Shown piece by piece: positions 57,938-64,000 of a DNA stretch of 64,000 bases; the first letter of the stretch is position 1, and each line of letters begins with the position of its first letter. The notes under the pieces were generated by a model. That model was not told the DNA's origin. It was given only the letters and a program-made list of their open reading frames with translations, and searched no databases. Source of the DNA: CAG-170 sp022779365 (GTDB taxonomy: Bacteria > Bacillota > Clostridia > Oscillospirales > Oscillospiraceae). A program made the translations under genes and the position numbers. The stretch spans positions 15,597-79,596 of the forward strand of contig JALFSI010000033.1 of the NCBI GenBank assembly GCA_022779365.1. The letters are read 5' to 3'.

Positions 57938-59218
57938 TTACGCGAGGACGGCAGCGACCTTGTTGATCGCATGGGCGATCATGTCGCAGTCTTCGTCGGT
58001 CATCTGCGCGGGCAGGTCAAGATGGACCACACGACCCAGATAATCCAGCGTCTGCGGGCACATATCGGGGGAGTACTGCACGGGCGCGGACTTGTGGTAC
58101 GGGCAGGTCCACGGGCACTGGATGTCGGTGGAAGCCTTCTCCTCGATGACGTGCTTCCAGTGGGCATAGATGTGCCAGTCGGGGATACCGGCGTTGAAGA
58201 TGCCGCCAGCGGCGACGCCCTCAGCCTTGAGCGCGTCCACGAACGGACCGACCTTTTCCTTGCTGTCGAGGAAGAACATCAGGCAGATGCCGGTGTCGCC
58301 CGCCTCGTCGTGGCACGGACGGACCTTGATGCCCTTGGTATCCTTGATCTGGCTCTTGATGCGTGCCAGATGGTCGCGCATTGCCTTGTTGAGGTAGTCC
58401 AGACGCTCCAGCTGCGCGCACATGACGGCGCCGCACAGCTCGGACATACGGAAGTTCGAGCCGCAGAACAGTTCACCCTCGAATCTCTGCGGAGCAAAGC
58501 GGTCGGGACGCCAGCAGGCAGCGGTGTCGTGGTAGCTGCACGCACGGGCGTACAGACGGTCGTCGTTCGTCAGCAGCGCGCCGCCCTCACCGGCGGTGAT
58601 GGTCTTGTGATACTGGAAGGAGAAGCAGCCGCAGTCGCCGAACGTACCGACGTACTGACCCTTATAGGTCGCGCCGCAAGCCTGCGCGCAGTCCTCGACA
58701 ACGCGGAGGTTGTGCTTCTTAGCGACCGCCATGATGGCGTCCATGTCGCACGGCACGCCGCGCATATGCACGCACACGATGCCCTTGGTGGACGGGGTGA
58801 TCTTCTTTTCGATGTCCTTCGGGTCGATGGTCAGCGTCTCATCGACTTCCGCGATGACAGGGATGGCACGCACGCCCACGATCGCTGCGCAGGAGGCGAA
58901 GAAGGTATAGCCAGTGACGATGACTTCGTCGCCAGGACCGATGCCGCAAGCCGTCAGAGCCGACAGCAGCGCGCCGGTGCAGGAGCTGGTGGCGAGGCAG
59001 TGCTTCGCACCCATCTTTGCCTTAAAGTTGTTCTCGAACTTGCGGACCTTGGACTCCACGCCCTCCGGACCGTAGTAACGGAAGAGGTACTTGTTGTCCA
59101 GAACTTCCAGGACTTCCTTCTTCTCCGCGTCACCGATCTCCAGACCGCCCGGATACATCGGATAGTTCGGCGTGGTCTTAGCCTTTTCGCCGCCGTAGAT
59201 CGCCAGCTTCTCGCTCAT
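57938..59218 (-). CDS. DegT/DnrJ/EryC1/StrS family aminotransferase
   Basis: A 426-residue PLP-dependent sugar aminotransferase or related dehydratase. CLATSSCTGALLSALTACGIGPGDEVIVT near 85-110 and FSFQYHKTITAGEGGALLTND with the putative PLP Lys near 200 are hallmarks, as is VVEDCAQACGATYKGQYVGT. AGGAGG precedes the ATG at 59218. It shares a divergent control region with a LacI-type gene and leads the hydroxypyruvate-isomerase-type gene. That combination points to keto-sugar or inositol-like metabolism rather than surface-sugar synthesis. Confidence 0.9.
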   Translation of the reverse strand: MSEKLAIYGGEKAKTTPNYPMYPGGLEIGDAEKKEVLEVLDNKYLFRYYGPEGVESKVRKFENNFKAKMGAKHCLATSSCTGALLSALTACGIGPGDEVIVTGYTFFASCAAIVGVRAIPVIAEVDETLTIDPKDIEKKITPSTKGIVCVHMRGVPCDMDAIMAVAKKHNLRVVEDCAQACGATYKGQYVGTFGDCGCFSFQYHKTITAGEGGALLTNDDRLYARACSYHDTAACWRPDRFAPQRFEGELFCGSNFRMSELCGAVMCAQLERLDYLNKAMRDHLARIKSQIKDTKGIKVRPCHDEAGDTGICLMFFLDSKEKVGPFVDALKAEGVAAGGIFNAGIPDWHIYAHWKHVIEEKASTDIQCPWTCPYHKSAPVQYSPDMCPQTLDYLGRVVHLDLPAQMTDEDCDMIAHAINKVAAVLA

Positions 59219-59268
59219 GTTCGTTTCCTCCTCAAAATTTATATGTTGCTCCAAAAACTTGTTTCAGC

Positions 59269-59289
59269 TTTACTGAACCAGTAAAGCAA
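59269..59289. promoter_or_regulatory. candidate LacI-family operator
   Basis: GCTTTACTG and CAGTAAAGC are perfect 9-bp inverted arms around AAC. It covers the expected transcription start of the aminotransferase promoter, the classic place for a repressor site, and the LacI gene is divergent. Confidence 0.65.
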
Positions 59290-59290
59290 G

Positions 59291-59319
59291 CATAAATCAT
59301 CTGCGCGCGTCTGTCAATA
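59291..59319 (-). promoter_or_regulatory. sigma-A promoter of the aminotransferase-isomerase unit
   Basis: On the minus strand TTGACA, 17 bases, TATGCT, immediately upstream of the candidate operator. Confidence 0.82.
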
Positions 59320-59448
59320 TATTTTCGCGTTTTAGTTTTTGTTCAGCCGAAATTTTATAAAAAATCACAAAAAATGCGATAGGTACTTGTCAGATTGGTA
59401 GAACGTGTGTTAGACTAAACAGGATTAGAAAAGAGGGGAGAGCTGACC

Positions 59449-60471
59449 ATGCCAAATCTGACGATCCGCGACATCGCCAAAATGGCGGGCGTGTCCACCA
59501 CGGCGGTGTCGTTCGTGCTCAATGACCGCCCCGGCGTCAGCGACGCCACGCGCGCCCATGTGCGCGCCATCATCGAACGCACGGGCTTTACGCCGAACGT
59601 CCACACCCGCCGCCTGAACCTCGGCAAGAGCCAGACGGTCCATGTGGTGATGCGCAAGCACGAAAACGGTCTGTTCGGGCAGTTTGCGCAGGAGACGCTG
59701 CAAGGCATTTTCAAGGCGAGCCATGCGCTCGGCTACAGCATCACCTTTACCTTTGCCGACCGCGACGCGCCGTGCGAGCAGCTCATCGCCATGGTGCACG
59801 GCAAGGACTGCGACGGGCTGATCCTCTATCAGGTGTCCGACGCAGCGCTCATCGCCCGGCTGCGGCAGGAGCAGATCCCGTTCGTGTGTGTGGACGCGCA
59901 CCTTGCGCAGGACGGGTCGCTGCCGCTGGTGGAGGTGGATTATTACAACGCCGCCCGGCAGGCGACGCAGTACCTGTGTCAGTGTGGTCACCGCGAGATC
60001 GGCTTTATCGGTACGCAGGTGCCGAATACCTATTATATGAACACGTTCGGCGGCTATATGGACGCGCTCAAGGCGTTCGGGCTGGAATATAACCCCGCGT
60101 GGATGCTGGCGCTGCCGAACGACGCGGCGCTGACCTCGCGCGATTTTGAGCCGCTGCTGTGTGAAAAGCGGCTGCCCACGGCGTTTTTCTGCGCCGGTGA
60201 CGCGTTCGCCATCCCGGCGATGCGTGCCGTAAAGGAGCGCGGGCTGAAGATCCCGGACGATGTGTCATTCATGAGTCTGGACGACCTGCTCGTCTCGCGC
60301 TACCTCGACCCTCCGCTGAGCACGATGACGTTCGACAAAGAGCGCCTCGGCGCGTGGGCGATGGAGCTGCTGTATAAAATGCTCCAAAACGAGCCCTGCG
60401 ACCGCGTGAATCTGCTGCCGACAAGGGTCGCCCCCCGCGCCACGGTGCGCGACCTGACAAAAACAAGATAA
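59449..60471 (+). CDS. LacI family transcriptional regulator
   Basis: A 340-residue repressor. The N-terminal HTH reads TIRDIAKMAGVSTTAVSFVLN (residues 5-25), with a hinge helix near 45-58, followed by a periplasmic-binding-protein-type effector domain (VHVVMRKHENGLFGQF to ISLMSLDDL-type segment near 275, VSFMSLDDLLVSRYLDPPLS). It probably represses the divergent aminotransferase-isomerase unit through the site at 59269-59289; the effector is probably a sugar derivative. A short degenerate copy of its own C-terminal tail follows the stop. Confidence 0.92.
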   Translation: MPNLTIRDIAKMAGVSTTAVSFVLNDRPGVSDATRAHVRAIIERTGFTPNVHTRRLNLGKSQTVHVVMRKHENGLFGQFAQETLQGIFKASHALGYSITFTFADRDAPCEQLIAMVHGKDCDGLILYQVSDAALIARLRQEQIPFVCVDAHLAQDGSLPLVEVDYYNAARQATQYLCQCGHREIGFIGTQVPNTYYMNTFGGYMDALKAFGLEYNPAWMLALPNDAALTSRDFEPLLCEKRLPTAFFCAGDAFAIPAMRAVKERGLKIPDDVSFMSLDDLLVSRYLDPPLSTMTFDKERLGAWAMELLYKMLQNEPCDRVNLLPTRVAPRATVRDLTKTR

Positions 60472-60477
60472 AAACCG

Positions 60478-60516
60478 TCCCGCGCCGCGGCGCGCGATCT
60501 GAGCAAGACAAGATGA
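60478..60516 (+). pseudogene. remnant of a second LacI-type C-terminus
   Basis: The frame SRAAARDLSKTR-stop directly follows the LacI gene, whose own end reads PRATVRDLTKTR-stop. The DNA of both tails aligns over about 40 bases. This looks like the leftover of a tandem paralogue lost by recombination, or of a slipped duplication. Confidence 0.65.
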
Positions 60517-60526
60517 GACAGAAAAT

Positions 60527-60560
60527 CCCCCTGCGGCGCGCCGCAGGGGGATGCTTTTTT
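60527..60560. terminator. bidirectional terminator
   Basis: A perfect 11-bp stem CCCCCTGCGGC / GCCGCAGGGGG with a GC loop, ATGC and TTTTTT on the plus strand; minus strand continues ATTTTC. It separates lacI from fba. Confidence 0.9.
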
Positions 60561-60564
60561 GCAA

Positions 60565-61533
60565 TTACGCCTTGCCGGCGCAGCCGAGGACGTCGCGCAG
60601 CTTGTGGCGGACGAGCTCCTTGATGTTGGCACGGGCGGGCTTGAGGTACTCGCGCGGGTCAAACTTCTCGGGATGCTCATTGAAGAACTGACGGATCGTG
60701 CCGGTCATGGCAAGACGCAGGTCAGAGTCGATGTTGATCTTGCAGACGGCGAGCTTTGCCGCTTCGCGGAGCTGTTCTTCAGGGATGCCGACGGCGTCGG
60801 GCATCTTGCCGCCGTTTTCGTTGATCATCTTCACATATTCCTGCGGAACGGAGGAAGAACCGTGCAGCACGATGGGGAAGCCGGGCAGACGCTTGACGAC
60901 CTCTTCCAGCACGTCAAAGCGGAGGGGAGGCGGCACCAGAATGCCCTTTTCATTGCGGGTGCACTGCGCGGCGGTGAACTTGTAAGCGCCGTGGGACGTG
61001 CCGATGGCGATGGCGAGGGAGTCGCAGCCGGTCTTGGCGACAAATTCCTCGACCTCTTCGGGACGGGTGTAGGAAGCCTCATGCGCGGCGACCTTCACTT
61101 CATCCTCGATGCCGGACAGCGTGCCCAGCTCCGCCTCGACGACCACGCCGCGGTCATGCGCGTACTCGACGACCTTCTTGGTGATCTCGACGTTCTCGGC
61201 AAAGGGCTTGCTGGAAGCGTCGATCATGACGGAGGTAAAGCCGCCGTCGATGCAGGACTTGCAGGTCTCAAAGCTGTCGCCGTGGTCCAGATGCAGCACG
61301 ATGGGAATATCCGGGCACTCGATGACCGCCGCCTCGACGAGCTTGACGAGGTAGGTGGGGTTGGCGTAGTTGCGCGCGCCCTTGGAGACCTGCAGGATGA
61401 CCGGCGCGTGCTCTTCCTTGCACGCCTCGGTGATACCCTGAATGATCTCCATGTTGTTGACGTTGAAAGCGCCGACAGCGTAGCCGCCATTGTATGCTTT
61501 CTTGAACATTTCGGTGGAAGTTACCAGAGGCAT
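60565..61533 (-). CDS. fba: class II fructose-1,6-bisphosphate aldolase
   Basis: A 322-residue zinc aldolase. PIVLHLDHGDSFETCKSCID (near 80-95) holds the metal His and catalytic Asp, DRGVVVEAELGTLSG near 130 and IAIGTSHGAYKF near 178 complete the site, and FPIVLHGSSSVPQEYV near 215 binds phosphate. The ATG at 61533 has AAGGAGA eight bases upstream. It is divergent from the PPi-PFK gene, so two consecutive glycolytic steps share one control region. Confidence 0.96.
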   Translation of the reverse strand: MPLVTSTEMFKKAYNGGYAVGAFNVNNMEIIQGITEACKEEHAPVILQVSKGARNYANPTYLVKLVEAAVIECPDIPIVLHLDHGDSFETCKSCIDGGFTSVMIDASSKPFAENVEITKKVVEYAHDRGVVVEAELGTLSGIEDEVKVAAHEASYTRPEEVEEFVAKTGCDSLAIAIGTSHGAYKFTAAQCTRNEKGILVPPPLRFDVLEEVVKRLPGFPIVLHGSSSVPQEYVKMINENGGKMPDAVGIPEEQLREAAKLAVCKINIDSDLRLAMTGTIRQFFNEHPEKFDPREYLKPARANIKELVRHKLRDVLGCAGKA

Positions 61534-61603
61534 AATAACATCTCCTTGTTTTGTTTGAGGCATCGCCGCGCAATTGTGCGGTGTTCCCCTGAATTTCGCA
61601 TAC

Positions 61604-61632
61604 ATTCTACCAAATCGGCAGATTATTTGCAA
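61604..61632 (-). promoter_or_regulatory. sigma-A promoter of fba
   Basis: On the minus strand TTGCAA, 17 bases, TAGAAT, about 70 bases before the start codon. Confidence 0.75.
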
Positions 61633-61640
61633 TAGATGAA

Positions 61641-61669
61641 TTTACAATTTCTAAATTGTGTGCTATAGT
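61641..61669 (+). promoter_or_regulatory. sigma-A promoter of the PFK gene
   Basis: TTTACA, 17 bases, TATAGT, nine bases from the fba -35 box in the opposite direction. Confidence 0.78.
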
Positions 61670-61711
61670 TCTTTTTGTTCAGATTTATACTTTTCCAAGG
61701 AGGAAAAAAAT

Positions 61712-62950
61712 ATGTCCAATACTCTCAAGGGCGCTCTGATCATCGGTCAGTCCGGCGGTCCGTCGTCCGTCATCAATGCTTCCGCTTACGGCGTCATCCG
61801 CACCGCGCTGGATGCCGACTGCATCACCAAGGTCTACGGTGCGTACCACGGCATCAAGGGTGTGCTGGAGGACAAGCTGCTCGACATGGACGCGGAGGAC
61901 CGCGCCGAGCTTGACCGCCTGCCCTACACCCCGTCGTCTGCCCTCGGCTCCTGCCGCTACAAGATCGCCGATCCTGATGTGGACGATACCGATTATAAGC
62001 GCATTCTCGAGATCTTCAAGAAGTACGACGTCCGCTATTTCTGCTATAACGGCGGCAACGACTCCATGGATACCTGCAACAAGATCTCCAAGTATATGAA
62101 GAAGGTCGGCTATGACTGCCGCGTCATGGGCGTGCCCAAGACCATCGACAACGACCTGTACGGCACGGACCACTGCCCGGGCTTCGCCTCCGCCGCCAAG
62201 TATATCGCGACATCCGTCATGGAGGTCGCACGCGACGCGCAGGTGTATGACACCGGCATGATCACCATCATCGAGTGCATGGGCCGTCACGCGGGCTGGC
62301 TGACCGCCGCCGCCGCGCTGGCGAATGAGAAGGAGCACTGCTGCGACTTCATCTACCTGCCCGAGGTCGATTTTGACATGGACAAGTTCGTCGCCGACGT
62401 CTCCGCGTGCTACAAGAAGAACGGCAACTGCATCGTCGCCGTGTCCGAGGGTATCCATTATGCCGACGGTCGCTTTGTCTCCGAGGCGAAAACCGCCGCG
62501 ACCGACGGCTTCGGTCATGCACAGCTCGGTGGTCTGGCGGCAACGCTCGCCAACATCATGAAGGAAAAGACCGGCGCGAAGGTCCGCGGCATCGAACTGA
62601 GCCTGCTCCAGCGCTGCGCCGCGCACTGCGCCTCCGGCACGGATATTGCAGAGTCCTTCATGTCCGGCAAGACGGCTGTGGAGGAGATGCTCAAGGGCAC
62701 GACCGACAAGATGGTCGGCTTCGAGTGCGACCGCACGAACGGCTATACCTGCAAGGCAAAGCTGTTTGACCTCTCCGCCGTCGCCAACTACGAAAAGAAG
62801 TTCCCGCGCGAGTGGATCAACGCCGAGGGCAATAACGTCACCCACGAGTTTGCCAAGTACGCACTGCCGCTCATTCAGGGCGAGACGAAGCTGGAAAAAG
62901 AGGACGGTCTGCCCCGCTTTGCCCGCCTGAAGAAAGTATTTGCCAAATAA
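61712..62950 (+). CDS. 6-phosphofructokinase, probably pyrophosphate-dependent
   Basis: A 412-residue phosphofructokinase. The N-terminal GALIIGQSGGPSSVINAS, the YNGGNDSMDTCNKIS loop and the GVPKTIDNDLYGTDHCPGF motif are visible. ATP enzymes carry GGDGS and PGTIDND here; an Asp in the GG-D/N-D-S loop and Lys in PKTIDND mark the PPi-dependent type, which runs reversibly. The ATG at 61712 has AAGGAGG upstream. It would feed aldolase, encoded next door. Confidence 0.93.
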   Translation: MSNTLKGALIIGQSGGPSSVINASAYGVIRTALDADCITKVYGAYHGIKGVLEDKLLDMDAEDRAELDRLPYTPSSALGSCRYKIADPDVDDTDYKRILEIFKKYDVRYFCYNGGNDSMDTCNKISKYMKKVGYDCRVMGVPKTIDNDLYGTDHCPGFASAAKYIATSVMEVARDAQVYDTGMITIIECMGRHAGWLTAAAALANEKEHCCDFIYLPEVDFDMDKFVADVSACYKKNGNCIVAVSEGIHYADGRFVSEAKTAATDGFGHAQLGGLAATLANIMKEKTGAKVRGIELSLLQRCAAHCASGTDIAESFMSGKTAVEEMLKGTTDKMVGFECDRTNGYTCKAKLFDLSAVANYEKKFPREWINAEGNNVTHEFAKYALPLIQGETKLEKEDGLPRFARLKKVFAK

Positions 62951-62968
62951 GAAAAAACCATGCAAGAT

Positions 62969-62999
62969 CCCCCGGCAGCCCACTGCCGGGGGAATTTTT
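62969..62999 (+). terminator. terminator of the PFK gene
   Basis: A perfect 10-bp stem CCCCCGGCAG / CTGCCGGGGG, loop CCCA, then AATTTTT. Confidence 0.93.
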
Positions 63000-63020
63000 C
63001 GGCTGTTGTGATAAAAATCA

Positions 63021-63052
63021 CTCCCGGGGAGATGAGTCCCCGGGAGCTTTTT
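63021..63052 (+). terminator. second terminator-type hairpin
   Basis: A perfect 10-bp stem CTCCCGGGGA / TCCCCGGGAG with a six-base loop, then CTTTTT. No gene lies between it and the first terminator. Confidence 0.85.
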
Positions 63053-63095
63053 GTACGCCTCCCCTTTGTATACAATTTCAATAAGGGGGTTGAAA

Positions 63096-63209
63096 ATGAG
63101 AAAAGGGAAGCGGCATACACGAAATGAATTGGACTAGGATTTTCTGGATAGTATTACTATATATGATTTAATGTCCAAAATCAATACCCAAAATGAGGTT
63201 ATACTATAA
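63096..63209 (+). pseudogene. mini-ORF of 13 codons continuing in frame past an amber codon
   Basis: ATG at 63096 with AAGGGGG six bases upstream encodes MRKGKRHTRNELD and stops at TAG (63135-63137). In the same frame a further 23 codons (DFLDSITIYDLMSKINTQN, then EVIL) run to TAA at 63207. The protein-like composition after the amber codon suggests a nonsense-mutated small gene, or a TAG that is sometimes read. It lies 21 bases upstream of the ribbon-helix-helix gene. The region is clearly more AT-rich than the rest of the window, which points to horizontal origin. Confidence 0.45.
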
Positions 63210-63230
63210 TTTCTTACAAGAGGTGATCCT

Positions 63231-63389
63231 ATGCGACCGCTGAAGGAGCGAATCAGTATAACCATCGACTCGGATCTGCTGGAGCTGGTGCGGGAGGAAG
63301 CGGAAAATGACGACCGCTCTGTTTCGCAGTTCATCAATCTGGTGCTGAAGAAATACATCACCGAGAAAAGGCAGAAGGAAAAGCCGTGA
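63231..63389 (+). CDS. small ribbon-helix-helix (Arc/CopG-type) protein
   Basis: A 52-residue protein: PLKERISITIDSDLLELVRE, then EAENDDRSVSQFINLVLKKY, a complete beta-strand-helix-helix fold of the CopG/Arc/MetJ type. AAGAGGTG precedes the ATG. Proteins of this kind are plasmid copy regulators or antitoxins; no toxin gene is seen beside it. Its stop codon lies inside the left copy of a 26-bp hairpin that flanks the family B element. Confidence 0.82.
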   Translation: MRPLKERISITIDSDLLELVREEAENDDRSVSQFINLVLKKYITEKRQKEKP

Positions 63390-63667
63390 CCTGCGGGTCA
63401 CGGCTTGAGCGTGTCAAAAAAGCATTTTTGACACGCTCTCAAACGAAAACCGCTTCGCTGGGTTTTCGTTTGAGAGGGCTTGCAGTCTGCTGCGCGCATA
63501 ATTTGTGTGCCGTTGGCACACAAATTCCACACTTGCAGCCTGTATTGTATTTTCTGCGACGTACACGCCGCCGCAGAAAATGATCCGAATCTTTTTTGCG
63601 CCTGCGGGCGCAAAACTCTGCGAGGCTTTTTCGACAGACTGAAGCCGTGACCTGCGGGTCACGGCTT
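63381..63667. repeat. structured intergenic element, family B, copy 2, bracketed by a 26-bp direct repeat
   Basis: A 235-base core (63407-63641) lies between two identical 26-base copies (63381-63406 and 63642-63667) of a terminator hairpin built from GCCGTGACC / GGTCACGGC. Core in order: a perfect 14-bp stem from GAGCGTGTCAAAAA to TTTTTGACACGCTC; TCAAACGAAAACC / GGTTTTCGTTTGA around CGCTTCGCTGG-type loop; TTGCA..CTGCTGCGCGCATAA; 12-bp AATTTGTGTGCC / GGCACACAAATT with loop GTT; ACTTGCAG; 9-bp TTTTCTGCG / CGCAGAAAA with loop ACGTACACGCCGC; 9-bp TTTTGCGCC / GGCGCAAAA with loop TGCG; ACTCTGCGAGGCT. The core ends carry an imperfect inverted repeat (TGTCAAAAAAGC against the reverse complement of GCTTTTTCGACA). 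No coding frame is credible. Confidence 0.85.
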
Positions 63668-63705
63668 TTTTGTGAAAATTTTTCCGCTCAGGCGGCAAGA
63701 ACGTG

Positions 63706-63734
63706 TTGACAGATCGAGACCTCTGTGCTATAAC
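63706..63734 (+). promoter_or_regulatory. sigma-A promoter near window end
   Basis: TTGACA, 17 bases, TATAAC. Transcription would start near 63741 and run through the leader ORF and the family C array. Confidence 0.82.
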
Positions 63735-63778
63735 ATAACCAAGCTACTACATAGGTAGACATTAAAGGGGGCGGCAAT

Positions 63779-63817
63779 ATGGTCTCGATGCTGCGCGGGG
63801 TGCGATGTCGGCGCTGA
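63779..63817 (+). CDS. putative 12-codon leader peptide
   Basis: ATG to TGA encodes MVSMLRGVRCRR, with four Arg codons (CGC, CGA, CGG, CGC) and one Cys. AGGGGG lies seven bases upstream and a strong promoter about 45 bases upstream. Position ahead of a hairpin array suggests translation-linked attenuation of a gene beyond the window, but no antiterminator pair can be drawn from what is seen. Confidence 0.5.
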   Translation: MVSMLRGVRCRR

Positions 63818-63859
63818 AGCTGATGGGAAACCGAAAAAACAACATCTAATCATTACTTT

Positions 63860-63999
63860 CTAATACTGATTCTTGATTAAAATATTTAATCAAGAATCCC
63901 GTGTGCTACGCACACTCGCATCGTGCGAATGCACGCTGCGCCGTCTCATGCAGAATCTGACGCGCCGTTGGCGCTATAAAAAGCTCTTCAAGCTTTTTA
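63860..63999 (+). repeat. hairpin array, family C, copy 2
   Basis: Starts with CTAATACTG, like copy 1. H1: perfect 14-bp GATTCTTGATTAAA / TTTAATCAAGAATC, loop ATA. H2: GTGTGC / GCACAC, loop TAC. H3: TCGCA / TGCGA, loop TCG. Then CGTCTCAT (63942-63949). H5: GCGCC / GGCGC, loop GTT. H6: TAAAAAGCT / AGCTTTTTA, loop CTTCA, at the window end. The inner TGATTAAA/TTTAATCA, the CGTCTCAT linker and the three-base loops match copy 1 at 45243-45389; the arms otherwise differ. The element may continue past 64000. Confidence 0.8.
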
Positions 64000-64000
64000 A

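Noticed and set aside
63381..63667. att sites of an integrated phage or ICE
   Set aside because: The 26-bp repeats enclose only 235 noncoding bases with no integrase or cargo, and the repeat is itself a terminator hairpin.
63860..63999. Integron attC site or gene-cassette array
   Set aside because: No RYYYAAC/GTTRRRY core sites and no integrase gene are visible; the hairpins are short and perfect and lack attC bulges.

Overview
The window looks like chromosomal DNA of a high-GC, Gram-positive-type anaerobe of the Clostridia, most like the gut Oscillospiraceae/Oscillospirales. The reasons are a spo0A gene, S-layer-homology (SLH) surface proteins, lipoprotein-type ABC transporters, the glgB-C-D-A-P glycogen operon with its GlgD subunit, a pyrophosphate-type phosphofructokinase, and many palindromic intergenic repeats. 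This placement is inferred from gene content, not from a marker-gene search. I saw no rRNA, tRNA, CRISPR array or transposase gene.

Layout. 1-650: three small HTH regulator genes, the first cut by the window edge. 1063-8010 (minus strand): two polar amino acid ABC uptake systems and an M20 amidohydrolase. 8130-14570 (minus): DMT transporter, PLP lyase with an AbrB-type gene, MATE exporter, then upp-tsaB-tsaE. 14700-23490: RodA-type protein, SLH protein, acyltransferase, acyl-CoA ligase, ferredoxin-like DUF362 protein, LCP protein and a ProX/YbaK deacylase. 23540-28360: a 1606-residue leucine-rich-repeat SLH surface protein. 28440-34690: XdhC, TfoX-like protein, Spo0A, HAD phosphatase, Tex and a DUF3786-like protein. 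34730-42380: carbamate kinase, YgeW and YgeY on the minus strand, divergent from a YheO-type regulator and two fold-type-II PLP enzymes. 42465-45100: membrane-anchored acyltransferase-like protein and GAPDH. 45420-55370: glycogen synthesis and breakdown. 55400-62950: VOC protein, homocysteine methyltransferase, a LacI regulator divergent from an aminotransferase/isomerase pair, class II aldolase and PPi-PFK. 63090-64000: mini-genes and structured noncoding DNA.

How the genes fit together. The centre of the window is carbon storage and glycolysis: GAPDH, the glycogen operon, aldolase and PPi-PFK. A nitrogen-scavenging module (amino acid uptake, M20 hydrolase, YgeY, YgeW, carbamate kinase, PLP lyases) could yield ATP through carbamoyl phosphate. 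It resembles the YgeW/YgeX/YgeY clusters linked to purine and 2,3-diaminopropionate breakdown, but has different PLP enzymes in the YgeX position.

The most unusual signal is noncoding. Two pairs of intergenic elements keep the same architecture and the same loop and linker sequences while whole stem arms differ and still pair. Family B lies at 35699-36017, between ygeW and arcC, and at 63381-63667, bracketed by an exact 26-bp copy of a terminator hairpin. Family C lies at 45243-45389, in the leader of the glycogen operon, and at 63860-63999, downstream of a promoter and a 12-codon leader ORF. I do not recognise either as a named RNA or mobile-element family.
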